Assembly: GCA_021613335.1 (NCBI GenBank)
Contig: JAJTWR010000072.1
Coordinates: 87,341-151,340, forward strand
Direction: 5' to 3'
Length of the DNA stretch: 64,000 bases
Source of the DNA: Whitmania pigra
Lineage: Eukaryota; Annelida; Clitellata; Hirudinida; Haemopidae
Part shown: piece after piece, positions 14,001-26,299 of the stretch
How the letters are laid out: every line of letters begins with the position of its first letter
How positions within the stretch are numbered: the stretch's first letter is position 1
The notes under the pieces: model-generated
The model's database searches: none
What the model was told of the DNA's origin: nothing
Seen by the model: the letters and a program-made list of their open reading frames with translations, nothing else
Position numbers and translations under genes: made by a program

Positions 14001-17000
14001 CTATTAATATAATAGGTTTCCATGTAGAGTTTTCACTTATTAACAATTTAGACAAGTTGGTTATTTTTTGCACAAACTTTCCAATCTTGAGACGAAACTT
14101 AAGCACTCAAAATAAAGGTGACCTCAGTCTACAATCAATCATTTAATTAAAAGATCCAGTCTGCAGCCAGCTTGAAGAATTACATGGTTAGTTGTGATTG
14201 AATCAGAGGGGCAATAGTTTCAGACAACACAGAAACAAAAAGAAAATTCAGTTAGCAAATGGTGACATGTTGCTAATGGGCTAGGTGGAAAAAGGTAATA
14301 AGGTATGTGGAGGCAGTGAATTGAGCGATTGAGGATTAGCTGTAGGAGCAACTATGAAATTTTGGCCAAAAATTTAAACAAGATAGAAAATGTTACTAAC
14401 CATGGAACTAAATTGCTGGTGCAGTGACTTGAGAATAATCTAAAAGTGGAAAGTAGCAAGCTTGATAGGACTCCTGAAACTTTCCAAACAGAATCAGGTT
14501 TTACCCATATATGGATGTGATGTTACATGACCAAAAAATAAACAATTTAATTAAAATGGCATGCAGCTTGGCTGAATGGGTAGCATTCCTGCAGTCAATA
14601 TGTGTTGTATTCACAGCCCAGCCTGAAATCCCTTGGGTATCTGGATATATAAAAATAAATGCTTATACAAAATAGCTAAAAGTAATTTTACTAAAATATT
14701 TCCACAACAATTGAAAAACACCCTTCATGTCAGTTCAATGTACTGGGTGGAAATGGCCAATATTTGGAAATCTTTCAGGTTATCCTCTAAACATTAGGCT
14801 GTTAAGGAACAGTCTTTTAGACTGACTTTATATTGAAAATATTTTTTAAATCCACCTAACTTTAGGTAAATGTTTTTGCAACCAGATATCAAATATTTTT
14901 CTCAGTGTAAATGTGGACCACTCTATTGCACATTTTCTCATTTTAATTTGTTTGCAAATGCATTCTATTTGTCTTCCGTTTCTAAATCTAAATTGATTAT
15001 GTGCCTTATAAAGCTATTTTGTTTTTCCAAATGTATATGTTGGAATTATTAACTTGAAATGGTAATAATTAATTAATTGATTGAGGATTCACATTGTAAA
15101 CTATGCTATTTAAGATAATCACTAATGCTTTTTCTATAGTTGCTGTTTGATTTCTTGGCTTTTAAAAATGACATTCATTTTTGGAGACAAAGAAAGAATA
15201 TGGTGGGTCTTTCAACAAGAACAAGTAAGAAATAATCATATAAATTATTGATTTGATTACAAATTAACAATTTCAATAAAAGGTTCTGTTGAAATGAACT
15301 CAATCAATTTTCCTACAAAAATATCTAAACAAACTTTTTTTCATAAAATTTAAAAAATGATTTCTTTTCATTCCAGTGGTCTGGAGATGCTTTTCTACAT
15401 TCATTATTTTCTTGTACTTGCTTGATGAACAAACCAGTATGCTAGTACTTCTTCCAAGTGGAATAGGACTGTTAATTGAGGTTCCTAACCCAATTGCAAA
15501 TGTATATAAAAGCTGATTTTTAAGAAATAATTTATTTTTACTTAGGTATGGAAATTGTTAAAAGCATTTAAAATCACATTTAAATGGTCAAACTGGAAGC
15601 CAAGAATGGAGGTATTGTTCTACCATGTTAATTATAAGTAGAATACATGCAAAACTGAAATCATATGAATCAATTACTGATTTCATAGTTTGGGAGTAGA
15701 GATGACAATGAGGCAGACACAGAAGCATTTGATGCCCAGGTTTGACATTCATCCTGCACCTTGTTAAGCTCATGTTTTCACTTCTCCATTTTTTTAAGGC
15801 AATGAAGTGGCTTTTTTATGTTCTGCATCCCCTAATTGCTTTTGGAGCAATATATTCTCTTCTGTATACTCCACACAAAAGGTTGTTTTAGCCATTGCAA
15901 ATTATAGCATGTATAGATAATTAAGATTATACTACCACAGTGCAGTTCAAATTCATGCTACCATTAGGAATAAGGTTTTAACACCAAAACATGTTAGTGG
16001 TTTTTATCTTCAGTTCTACATTTTATTGCAGCTGGTACTCTTGGACAATACAAAGCCTGGCCAATGGTAATATTTGATTGCTATTTGGTCTTTATTCCAA
16101 TCACACAATTGCAAACACAATACAATCAGACATAATTTAATGCAAATGCAAAAGTAGCATATTTTGTCAGTGCTACATGGAGGGTCGTGAGGGTTAGATA
16201 TAAAGTTAGGTGGATCCAAAACTGTCCCTGGCCCATGAATATTTGTCCTTCCCCTTGTCTACATGGCAGTCCTGTTTACACACCCAAATTCGATTTTGCA
16301 ATAATTTGTGTTCAGTTGTCATTTGTGCTAATGTCTTGTGCTCATTTGTATTGTTATAGTTTACTGAATATATGAAATTTTCAATATTTTACAAAATTAT
16401 TTTATAATAAAAATTTGTATTCAAACCTATATTTTTTATCACTTAGCAATTGTAACATAAATTTAATTGGGATTTCAGATAATTGTCATTATTTGCTAAT
16501 ATTTTAAATTAAAAAAAAAACAATGCCAATTTGCGAAAAAGAAAATATCTCAGCTTAGTTCTGACTCATCGTCACATCAACACCAAATGCACCCTGCACC
16601 CATGGCTCACATGTTTAACTATTATTGGTTCAGTTATTTAATTAACACCTAGATCCAAATCTCTTAACATTGCAAAGTGTAAGGTTGCCCACACCCCCCT
16701 TGTGATGCTAATGATTTGACTTAATGTTGGAATTTTAATTTTTTCTAGGGGTCTATGCCTTTGGGTTTATTTTCATGCTTCCTCAACTTTTCATCAATTA
16801 CAAGGTTACATTTGGCAATACATTATTTTAAAATTTAATTACATTATTACAATGCAATATCAAAATAATCTATAAAGTGTTGAGTATTTTGGATGAATAT
16901 TATTGATTGGTGGGTTTTTTAAATACATTGAAAAGTATCATGTATGGCTGAGGACAGTCAGAAACTTGACTCAGGCTTTTAATAATCTTAGATTTCGTTT

Positions 17001-18805
17001 GGCCAGCATATGACAAAATTAATAAAAGCAAGCTGGTAGATTAAATGAAATTATGAGCTTCTTAAATTCATTCAATCTAAGGTAATCAATAAGTTGTTTT
17101 GATGATCTGCATTTCCTCATCTTAAAAGTAAATTGTGACAAAAATCACATTGTGACAAGGCAAATGCCAAACATATTTCTTAAGTAGTTCTGCTTGGCAG
17201 ATATTGTAAAGTCAGATAGGTACAAATAGAAACAGAGCCATTATTGAAACAGTAGTGAATGAAGCTGAGGTTAAAGGATCTCCAAAGTCATTTTGAAACT
17301 TTGGAGGTGGATCCATCATTGCCTGACATGCCATTTTTTTCTATTGGGATGACGGTCTCAGATGGATTCTCAAAATACATTGAAACTATGAGCAACTACC
17401 TCCTAACAAATGCAGCAAAATCTAAGTTATTTTTCAGCAAGACAGGCATCTCAAAAGTCGCCAAGTTGTTCTTCCAAGAGAGGAATATCCAAGTTTGGAA
17501 GCGCCATTCTCGCCCATTGGGCTTAAGTCTGATAAAAATGTGTGGCGATTGGTTGCTAGCGCAGTATATTGCAATGCCGTACAATATTCTGGCATCAAGA
17601 CACTGGAAAAAGCTCTGCATTGAAAGAGTTGACATTCAGAGTCTGAAATCCTCCAATAGCATACCCTTCAAATCAATAAAAAGAATTGACTTTGGGAGAT
17701 AATTAAAAAGAAATATGACAAGTCACATAATTTTTCTTTATCATAATTTTACATCGAGTTTCTTATTTTATAATTTAAAAGTTTGATTTTTGCTGCTGCA
17801 TGATTGTCATTGCATTTCAAAGTTTTTTGTTCAAATTATAAAAATTGTCTGTTAACACTCATAAAACTCATATAATCTCTCCATAACGACCTTAAATTAT
17901 GGTTTAAAAAAACATATTCCAATGACAAGCACTGTATAACAAAGGCCAAACTATACAGGAACAAAATTAATTAAATTTTTAGAAAAGAGAAAGCTAACTA
18001 TAACTATGTTGTCATCATGCAGTGATATTAATAGTTAGCTGTGATGATCTTCACAGATTTTCAGAATATCTAACTTTGCTTTTTAGCATATTACCGACAG
18101 GGAATCATCAGAGTGCCCCATCATCGAACATTTCGATGCAACCTTCTCGAGGGGTGTCCCTGTCAGTGAAAATCCTTCAATGCACCATATGTTATATGTT
18201 TATCGATGGTTTTTGTGCATCGACTCCATATAATGCAAACTGAGCAGCTGCCATCACTTAGAAATTAACTTGTGGTAGAATTGCTACACTTTCTGGCAAT
18301 CCCTTGATTTTATTATCTAAAGATCTCCCAAACTATTTTTAGTGTTTGTTTTTAACAATACTTTAATATTTTCAATTTTTAATTTCAAGCCTATAAAGCA
18401 CTTCTTTTAATGTTGCAGCTTAAATCTGTAGCTCACTTACCCTGGAAAGCATTCACTTACAAGGTTATAAGACGTTTATTTTGTGGGCTAAAATGTTACT
18501 TGAAATTAAAATAACAATTATATGCTTTCAGGCTTTCAATACTTTCATAGATGATGTATTCGCCTTTATCATAACTATGCCAACCGCTCATAGGTTGGCT
18601 TGTTTCCGAGATGATATAGTTTTTGTCATCTACTTATGCCAAAGATGGTATGCACCGATAATTTTCATTATCTGATACATTTCATGAGAATGAACCCATT
18701 TTTTACAGGTTATATCCGGTAGACAAGAAAAGGGTGAATGAATTTGGTCAATCCTTCGATCAAGATGAATGTGAAAAACTTGCAATTAAAAAAAAGACTG
18801 AGTAG
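8040..18805 (+). CDS. CLPTM1L: CLPTM1L, multi-pass ER membrane protein
   Basis: Seventeen exons join with consistent phase: 8040-8195, 8250-8347, 8452-8635, 8754-8872, 8940-9012, 10756-10873, 13819-13913, 15140-15224, 15377-15480, 15546-15611, 15689-15739, 15799-15881, 16032-16066, 16749-16804, 18419-18463, 18532-18647 and 18709-18805. The protein is 526 residues (human 538). The N-terminus has a membrane segment, then LSVYASV, a luminal part ([18 protein letters not shown]), [15 protein letters not shown], and membrane segments in the second half. The most conserved stretch is the C-terminal [45 protein letters not shown] and [11 protein letters not shown], ending [19 protein letters not shown]1-family proteins act as ER lipid scramblases (CLPTM1L for GlcN-PI in GPI anchor synthesis). 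Introns 5, 6 and 14 are long and repeat-bearing. The gene looks intact. Confidence 0.95.
14556..14640 (+). repeat. SINE head fragment, old
   Basis: The words 'agcttggctgaatgggtagc' and 'agcccagcctg' parallel the A-box and mid part of the SINE family seen at 35.94 and 47.62 kb. The 3' half is absent. It lies in CLPTM1L intron 7. Confidence 0.35.
17259..17702 (+). other. Unidentified 147-codon open frame in CLPTM1L intron 14
   Basis: This open frame of 147 codons lies in the 1.6-kb intron between the exons at 16749-16804 and 18419-18463. It is unusually long for this AT-rich sequence and has a balanced amino-acid composition. It contains a hydrophobic stretch near residues 95-115 but no motif I know. 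The nucleotide composition is less AT-rich than its surroundings, which fits an inserted or captured coding fragment. It could be a transposon piece. I assign no function. Confidence 0.25.
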
Positions 18806-18851
18806 AGTAGCAAAAATGCAACGAACATTTCTTATGTGCATACTCTGATTG

Positions 18852-19141
18852 CAACTGGTTCTTAATGTGTCATGATTTACAAAATAATTAGGAAGAATTA
18901 GCCACCATATTAATATATCAATAAATATAAATTGTAATAATCTTATTAAAAAAACCTGGTAACCTTAACTTGCCAGAATTGTGGCTACTCAAACTGCGAC
19001 TGGTTCTTAATGTGCCATGATTTACAAAATAATTAGGAAGAATTAGCCACCATATTAATATATCAGTAAATATACATTGTAATAATCTTATTAAAAAAAA
19101 CCTGGTAACCTTAACTTGCCAGAATTTTGGCTACTCAAACT
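18852..19141. repeat. Near-identical tandem duplication, period 145 bp
   Basis: Two copies begin 'actggttcttaatgtg' at 18854 and 18999 and run to 'tggctactcaaactg'. They differ at only a handful of bases, so the duplication is recent. It lies just after the CLPTM1L stop and probably spans its 3' untranslated region; each copy has an AATAAA-like signal (aataaatat or similar). Confidence 0.85.
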
Positions 19142-19728
19142 GAAACGCGTATCATCAGTGGAAGGTTATCGAACAAGATCAGGGTGCTCATTGGTGACAT
19201 TCAAAACCTTTACCTAATATCAGTATTTTATCATAATGCACAATAACAATTACTAGCATAGGAATAATTTAATGGTTCCTCTTCCATAATAACCACCAGA
19301 CATTCAAATTTTTGTTTATGGAATATGACAAAAGAGGTGAAACTGTTAAACACTGATGAAGACTATCCCAATGTCAAGGGGACTTGATATAACTGTGAAG
19401 ATTGTTTGCCAGCAACATTAGGCTATCAAATCAAATCATATTTCATTCCAACTGCAGTCCAATGGAAATCAAATGATTCCATCAAATTTGCAAAATGGTC
19501 AGCACAGAGATACAAAGCTTTATTTTTAATAATGGTGAAAATGTACACAATGATGCTCCTTGATTTCTAGATAATACTCCACGATTAAGTAGTGCTTTCT
19601 GTCAATAAACAGATTTCAAGCTATTGTGCTTAGTTAAGGAAAGCAAGATTGAATTGTTAACTTGTTCTCACATTTCAAACTTTAGATTAAAGGCTTTTAG
19701 TTTTTTATTATATTTTAGTTTTTAAAAT

Positions 19729-20258
19729 TTAATTAAAATTTTTATATTTAAAAATTAAGCAAACAAGACAAAAAAAATATCGAAAGGATACAACTCTCAA
19801 ACCCCGCTCTATTGGATCAACAAGAAGTAATCCATGGGGGATGTAGACGGAATTGTTTTGGTCCTGTATGTAACGACTTATTTTCTTTAAAACCTGAAAA
19901 TTGAAATATGAGAAATATTTTGCAATTGCATACCGTAGTTAGCAAACCTTTTCATAGTGCGTGTCCATGCAAAGAAAGACTAAATATGCAGTGAGACAGG
20001 CAAAGCAATTTTCACAGTAGGTCCTGGCACTCAGTGCCTCTGCCTCTGCATACATGCTGTTTAGATCATTTATTGTTGATTCAAATGAATTCCTGTCAAT
20101 CTAATAAAACAATTCAATATCAGAGCAAACATCATTTATGATTTGTTAGTATGTCACACCTTGCCCTCAAGTTCCTGGGGATATTTGGTTTGAAACTTCA
20201 CAGCAGTCCCATCGCAATAGTCCCTTTGAACAAATATTTTCATACATTGGGAAGTCAT
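19729..20258 (-). CDS. GOLGA7: GOLGA7-like palmitoyltransferase accessory protein
   Basis: Three minus-strand exons, 20258-20160, 20100-19948 and 19893-19729, give 138 residues (human 137). The protein starts [14 protein letters not shown], then [26 protein letters not shown], a [19 protein letters not shown] segment, [17 protein letters not shown] and [13 protein letters not shown]. The Cys pair in CFAC matches the palmitoylated CLAC of GOLGA7. GOLGA7 (Erf4 family) partners DHHC9 at the Golgi to palmitoylate Ras. The last 17 codons after GLRVV are hydrophobic ([10 protein letters not shown]) and do not resemble the usual EITIYEDRG ending. A GT donor lies exactly at that point (GTATCC), so one more downstream exon may exist and the read-through tail may be intronic. 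Convergent with CLPTM1L. Confidence 0.9.
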
Positions 20259-20794
20259 CCTGCAATTACATAAAAAATTAGTCATTGACAAACAAACAAT
20301 GTTATCATGATATAGCTACAAGATGTGAAAGATTCAACTCAAATTTCCTTGATTTTTGCAAAAATATATTTAGACATTTAATATATCTAAATATTTCTTT
20401 GCTTGACAGGATGGCTCTCTAGGATCTTAAGAGGATCACCAATGTCCTATATCTCCCAGTGGAATGATCATTTTCTAATATTTATTATTTCATTAACCTT
20501 TCAAATTAACAAAATTTGTTAGAACTTGAGGCTAACTGATCAGTTTCAGCAATTTCAGCCATCTTCGAAGCCTCATTTCATTGCCCCTTTCCACATGCAA
20601 CATGATAAACAACATGGGTTTTCATGCCTGAACCATGTCGGCTCGACGTCTTACAATGGGTACAGGTTGGCAGCATTGCTTCACACATAAAAGACATTCA
20701 TAACTTAAAAATTACAAGAATAATTTTAGATGAAAAAACAGTAACACTAGAGAAAATGATCCAATTTGACTTAGATTAAAATAAGCTCTTGACC

Positions 20795-21960
20795 CATGGT
20801 TCATACAGGAACTTGAAAACCAAAATTTAGGACTTTTAAGGACCTTCTATTCCATTTTTTAGGACCAATAATAATAACAAAAATAATGGTATTTAGATTT
20901 TAATTATTCATTGTTCAATTTAGAAGTATAATACAAGATAGTATACATGAAAGTTCATAATATCAATTTGTTTAAACAAAAAATCAACTCTTTAAGTCTT
21001 TCTCTAAAGCAGCAATTTCTATTGCTTTTGCATCGCTATCTTTCCCCAGGCTATTTGCCTGGATCAAGAGATAATGTTTCCTGGTTTTTACATTTCCCTC
21101 CATTAATATTCTAAATTCTCTGTCCATCATATCCCTGTTATGTTTTAGAGTCTTCAGTTTCTTCTTCAGCACAATCGTGTCATCACTTGTTTTTTTGTTT
21201 TGAAGTTACAGCTGCCTGTCTCATGATTCCAACTAAAATTTAAACCTCTGCCTTGATGCTTTACAATGGCTCAGGACAGATTTATCAATCTTAAAATTGC
21301 CCAGTGTGCACCTCCAACACTGTTGATATGGTCTCTAATCATCCTCCTTGCATTCAAGTTTATCTCTTCTTGATTTTCACAAAAATTATACAGAAACAAA
21401 CCTCTTTCAAGAGATGCCTGACCATGACTCAAAATTAACTCAAACCGTTTACTATGTCCCTTCATATCAATGCATAATCATCACAAGCTCATTGAAGAAA
21501 ATATCAAATCTTTGCTCCCTTTTTTTTTTAATTAAGAACTGGCAAAAACTTGTTTTGTTAATGTCCGTTGCATAGCTAGATGATTAGGATACTGTGGGGT
21601 TCGAATCCGCGCTGCCATCGTGAGAGGCGCAGCCTTACCCATTAGGCCATGCGATAGCCTGTATATTTACAAATATATAGTCACATTAAAACTTTAATGT
21701 ATCAAACAGACAAGTGAAGGAACTTATAGGAAATTTAATTGGTTGCGTTCCCGAGCAGCTAGAACAAAGTGACCGATTTCCCCGCGAATTGCTATTTCGA
21801 CAAAACTGTTACTAATAAAATCTCAGAATATTATTATTATTTTTTAGGACTTTATTGTAATTTTTAGGACCTCCCTCATCTTTTTTTAGGACTTTGTATA
21901 ATAGTACTAAAAAACCGAATTTCAGAAATTTAGGACTTTTTAGGACCTGTACGAACCATG
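20795..21960 (-). mobile_element. hAT-like DNA transposon, degenerate, 1.17 kb
   Basis: The ends form an inverted repeat: catggttcatacagg at 20795 against cctgtacgaaccatg ending 21960. Both ends also carry repeated 'ttaggacttt' words. Two minus-strand frames (21271-21465, 20984-21172) include LILSHGQASLERG and NARRMIRDHI, the wording of the C-terminal dimerisation region of one animal hAT-type transposase group. The reading frame is broken, so the copy is dead. Relatives lie at 49381-49960. The element may cover the 5' flank of GOLGA7. Confidence 0.7.
21587..21660 (-). pseudogene. tRNA-Arg-like pseudogene
   Basis: On the minus strand a strong A box (TGGCCTAATGGGTAAGGC, as in animal tRNA-Arg) is followed 40 bases on by a B-box-like GGATTCGAACC. 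The stem GCTGC/GCAGC sits between them. Acceptor and T stems pair poorly, so it is a tRNA remnant or SINE head and not a working tRNA. It lies inside the hAT-like repeat. Confidence 0.5.
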
Positions 21961-22351
21961 TTGATAACCAAAATAAAAAAAGTTAATGTAAATAATGATT
22001 TAACTGAATACTAAAATTGTTCCTTATAGTGATATAGATAATGCTATCTTGCATTCTTAAGATTTAATTGTACACATTATCTTTAATATCTTGAAGACAC
22101 AGAAAACTGGACCTTTCAAAACCTTATAGCATCATTTGTATTAAGGCTTATTGTGGAACCCCTGACAATGTCCTCAAGAGGTCCTCAGAAAAATCCCACC
22201 CACCTTTGTTGAAAGCTTAGTCACTAAATTACGGGATCACCTACTAGCTACCTACTACATTGCCTATTTATCTTTAAAACTCTATTTCTCATTGGAGGAG
22301 ACTTGATATTTACTCTCTCTAGGTTCATCCTGTTTTTGCCTTTGTGCAGAT

Positions 22352-23548
22352 GTGTAGTATGGTCTGAAATTGACCTTGATCAGTTGGCAATATTGTACAG
22401 CCAGTGTGAAATAGCCCTGCAAAATATTTTCAGGCTTAGAAATGAGAAGGGTAGTGCCACTAGTAAAGAGATGTGCCTTGAAGTAAAAACATCCTTAAAG
22501 GTAGTGGTAGCTGATTAGAGAATTAACAACCATTGGAAGTGTTTCATCAGCCTGTCTTTCTTCCAAGGTCTACAACAAATTTCTTAATGACAAGCTAAGA
22601 GGTTCAATCAATGGGGCTCCTCCATGGGACCTTTTTGATTGTTTACAGAATTATCACATTTTCGCAGACACTACATGAAGAGGCCTCTCAACTAATCAGC
22701 TCTCTCCCGAATAAACAATGCAAGATGCATCCCCATCCCAAACTGGCTCCTGAAGAATTAATAATCTCCTTTCTTGTCTCACTATTCAATAATTCTCTTG
22801 AACCTGAAGTTCCATTACTTGTCAAGGGTTATTCCTATGATTAAAAAAAAACACTCTTGTTCCAAATCAGAAGTCGTAATTTCGACCCATGCCTAATCTC
22901 AGTGTTATCTCAAAGCTTAGAGCAGCTGGAGTTGAGAAGTGTTATAATCCAGGCATGTCAAACTCAAATAGCACCTTGGGGATGCAAAAGAAAATTTCGG
23001 TAATCAGGCCACACCACTTAGGAAATCTACATTGTAATTTTATTGAATTATGTTTAATTAACAAACATGTTACAACAACTACACTAAGCTACTGCTCTAC
23101 AATGCCAAATTTAATAGTTGTTATCGAACATTTGTGCAAGACGATTTAATCATCCTTAATGCTTTGTGGCTTGGTGCTTCCCTTTCATGTCAATTTTTCG
23201 TATGTCTGGCTGAAATTTATTCGTAGTTCCAGCTTTGATAAGGTAAACTGGAATAGAACATGGCCATAATTAAAGATAGTCTCTGATATATAGATGGTGA
23301 TGTAGCAGCACTTCTCCTTGACATGTCTGTGATTTGCTATGTGTCATAGGCATTGGGTTGGCTCAAATCTCACTTAAAAAAACAAAACTCAACTTATTGT
23401 TACTGCATTGGCAAATCATTTTACTTTTAATTTGTTTAAATTTGGTGCATCAGGTCAGGAATGAGGCTCTAAAGATGACTGAAATTGCTGGAACTGATCA
23501 TTCAGCCTCAAGTTCTAATGAATTTTGCATGTTTGAAAGGTTAATTTA
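22352..23548 (+). CDS. Unidentified multi-exon gene
   Basis: Several open segments bounded by plausible AG and GT sites follow one another on the plus strand. The first is 22352-22500 (WSEIDLDQLAILYSQCEIAL ... LEVKTSLK). The second is about 22568-22650 (VYNKFLNDKLRG ... PPWDLFDCL). The third is about 22670-22830 (TLHEEASQLISSLPNK ... LAPEELIISFL ... PEVPLLVK). The fourth is about 23455-23548 (VRNEALKMTEIAG ... FCMFERLI, then stop). Amino-acid content is typical of a conserved soluble alpha-helical protein. I do not recognise the family. Upstream exons, if any, lie left of 22340, and a short repeat element appears to sit in the last intron. The 5' end and phase between exons 2 and 3 are unsure. 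Confidence 0.45.
22951..23328. mobile_element. Possible short hAT-type MITE
   Basis: It begins caggcatgtcaaactca, the terminal wording of a widespread animal hAT group, and ends with the imperfect inverse ccttgacatgtctg. About 12 terminal bases pair. No target duplication is clear and no transposase is present. Confidence 0.35.
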
Positions 23549-23559
23549 AAAAAAAAAAC

Positions 23560-24970
23560 ATATAGAAAATGGTTTATTGAATATGATTTGAGTCAGCAAT
23601 ATTATTCCAAATTATTTGCTAGAAAATGAAACTCTTAACCACATTAATGATGGATCTTAGAAATGAGCCACTTTATCATCTTGTATATTTGCATAACTAT
23701 ACAAATCAACTTTCATTAAAAATATTATGTAATACACATATGTATGTCATTATGCATGTCTTGTAAGTCTTACACTGCAGCTATTATTGAAGATCAATTA
23801 AAGATGTCACTTAAAAAAATAAACAAGATGCTTAAATGGCTCTGAATATTATTGATAACCACAAAATTTTTATAACAGATTTATCATTTAACACCAAACA
23901 AAGTGATGGCTTATAAACTAATATTATCTTAATTATCCATAACAGATGAGGTGTAATCAAAAAATTACTAATTGTTCCAATCATTTTACAAAACAAATTA
24001 CTATTAGGCATCAACACCTAATTGCTCAAATATGCACAATAAACCCAAATATTATAATAAATAAATACTCTATAAATATCACTAATGGGAAATCTAAGCT
24101 CTAACCAAATGTAATAAAAAATAAGGTAATGTAGAAGTGAGTGTATTGCAATATTTTCATGACCAAAATTGATATCTGGTGAAAGTTGGCATATTTAAAT
24201 CTAATACTTAGAACAACATAATGACACACTTCCCAAAAAGATGCCTTTGAAAGCAACAAATGAATTCATAGTGCTACAAAAAAGTGTTTGCGGTAATAAG
24301 TTCAGATTGCTTAAAAGCTTTTCTAGGAAATTGCAATTGTCTAAATCAAATTAGATTTTAAAACGCCACAATAAGTCTCTCAATAATTTTATTTGCCGTT
24401 ATTGATGTTCAATAATATTATTTGACTCTTTAGATTTACAAGAAATAGAGATATTTCTCAAAATTTCGCGATTAGTTGCCCCATCGGCAACTACGGCGTT
24501 AAAATATATAATAAATCTTTAACTCAAAATAATTAGAACTGCTTATTCATTTAATAATCATGTCGCCTTAAAGAAAACTTCCAAACCAACGGTTCTACCA
24601 ATAAAATTCGCCACAAACCTGCATCCGTATTTGCTTATTTCAAAAAGCGATAATGTCAAGAATTACCTTGTTTATAACAAAAACATGTCAACATAATTAG
24701 TTGCAAAGCCAAACTGTTGATTCGTTCCAAAAGAAGTCGCATTTGTATTTAAATTGTTAGATAAATGTTTTTCTTATAACTTTAGCTGAATATAATTATT
24801 ATTAATTTATTTGAAATAACCTAATCAAATTGCAAGCAATTACGAATGCTTAAAATACCGACACTAAGCAAATCAATTTACAATTGCCTCACCAATACTT
24901 CATTATTTATTGTGCTTCAATTTACTACCTAAATTCATGGTGGATGTTAGACTACTGCCCTAATAGGGCG
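23560..24970. other. AT-rich gap, no gene seen
   Basis: Only short chance frames occur on both strands. No repeat or RNA motif is visible to me here. Confidence 0.5.
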
Positions 24971-24975
24971 TTCCC

Positions 24976-25147
24976 ACTGGGCTATGCTCGGGACCCTTGT
25001 GGGCTCTTTGGCATATTAATGAGTTTCTTTCCCCTACGGGTCCCGTACCTATCCCGAGACTTTGCCCGGACGTAACCCGCTGAACTGGGCAAACTGGGCA
25101 ACCCGCCTTCAGACCGCACGGTCCCCATCTGGCGGTGTTTGCTGGGT
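24976..25147 (+). repeat. GC-rich inverted arm, left
   Basis: This 172-bp block (actgggctatgctcggg ... tttgctgggt) is the near-perfect reverse complement of 25797-25959. The only large difference is a 9-bp duplication (actgggcaa) in this arm. It is GC-rich against an AT-rich core and flanks. Confidence 0.9.
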
Positions 25148-25796
25148 AGTAATCGCTTTATTCAAGTAGGTTTATTTGCATTGTGAGAATTTTTATTTAG
25201 TTTTTTTGATTTACTTTAATGACAGTTTGATGGTTACTATCTTATTTTCTGTATGAGTGAGTGTAATAATAAATAAAGTATTGAATCGGGAAAGAATTGA
25301 TAATCCACATCTAAATTAAAATTAAGTTTAAGTAAATAATGAAAATAACACTTTAGAACTCTATATCAACAAACCGTACATTTAAAATATTTCTATCTTA
25401 CTGGAAATTAGGTACATTTTCGTTCAAACATGCTCGGATGAAAATTATAACTCTGTCTACTTTTGCTTTACTCTTTAATCCAATTTTTATTTTTAACGTC
25501 TCCCTAACGCTTGTTTAAAAAATAATTAATAACGTATGAAAAAAGTTTCTGTCATCCACTGTGGACGAGTTTAAAAAATCTGTGCCCATCACACTAAAGG
25601 ATCGGAATCATCACAGGCCGTGAGTCTGAAACACGTTGGGGCTCCTAGACTATAGAACGAAAGAGACGATTATTCGTTATTTCGTCTACCACAATATTTA
25701 AATAATTTTTACATGACAAATACAAATTTGAACCGACGAATAAAAGATAATATATTTAATTTGGTCGCCAGTTTTAGAATTTGTGCTTCGTTCGCC

Positions 25797-25959
25797 ACCC
25801 AGCAAACACCGCCAGGTGGGGACCGTGCGGTCTGAAGGCGGGTTGCCCAGTTCAGCGGGTTACGTCCGGGCAAAGTCTCGGGATAGGTACGGGACCCGTA
25901 GGGGAAAGAAACTCATTAATATGCCAAAGAGCCCACAAGGGTCCCGAGCATAGCCCAGT
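25797..25959 (-). repeat. GC-rich inverted arm, right
   Basis: This 163-bp block starts acccagcaaacaccgcc and ends catagcccagt. It pairs with the left arm across about 650 bp of AT-rich sequence. Its left end doubles as a plausible terminus of the CACTA-like element to its right (cccagcaaacac). Confidence 0.9.
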
Positions 25960-26299
25960 TGTTTATCCCCGCCGGAAAATAATGTGTATATGTATAAAAT
26001 AAATTTTATTCATAATTAATGATATTTCTATAATGTAAACATTTAGTGAATCCTTGCAATTACTCTGTTTATAAAATTGTTTAGTTATGTATTAGTTTCA
26101 TTATCTACAACAGCGCGTGTCTTATATTTAGCGGTAAAATTGGATTCATTGTGGATTCATTGTTGATTTGTTACCGAATTCAACGATACAAGCGCTCTCA
26201 GTCGAACGCCGAAAAAGTTAGTTAATCAACTTAATCATTGCATTTTAGAAAAATATGTAAATTTAATGGGAACAAATATTTGCCCAAATATTTTGAATA

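Noticed and set aside
24884..25075. 63-codon plus-strand frame
   Set aside because: It mainly covers the left GC-rich arm.
25781..26002. Open frame over the right inverted arm
   Set aside because: It covers the GC-rich inverted arm and does not resemble a protein.
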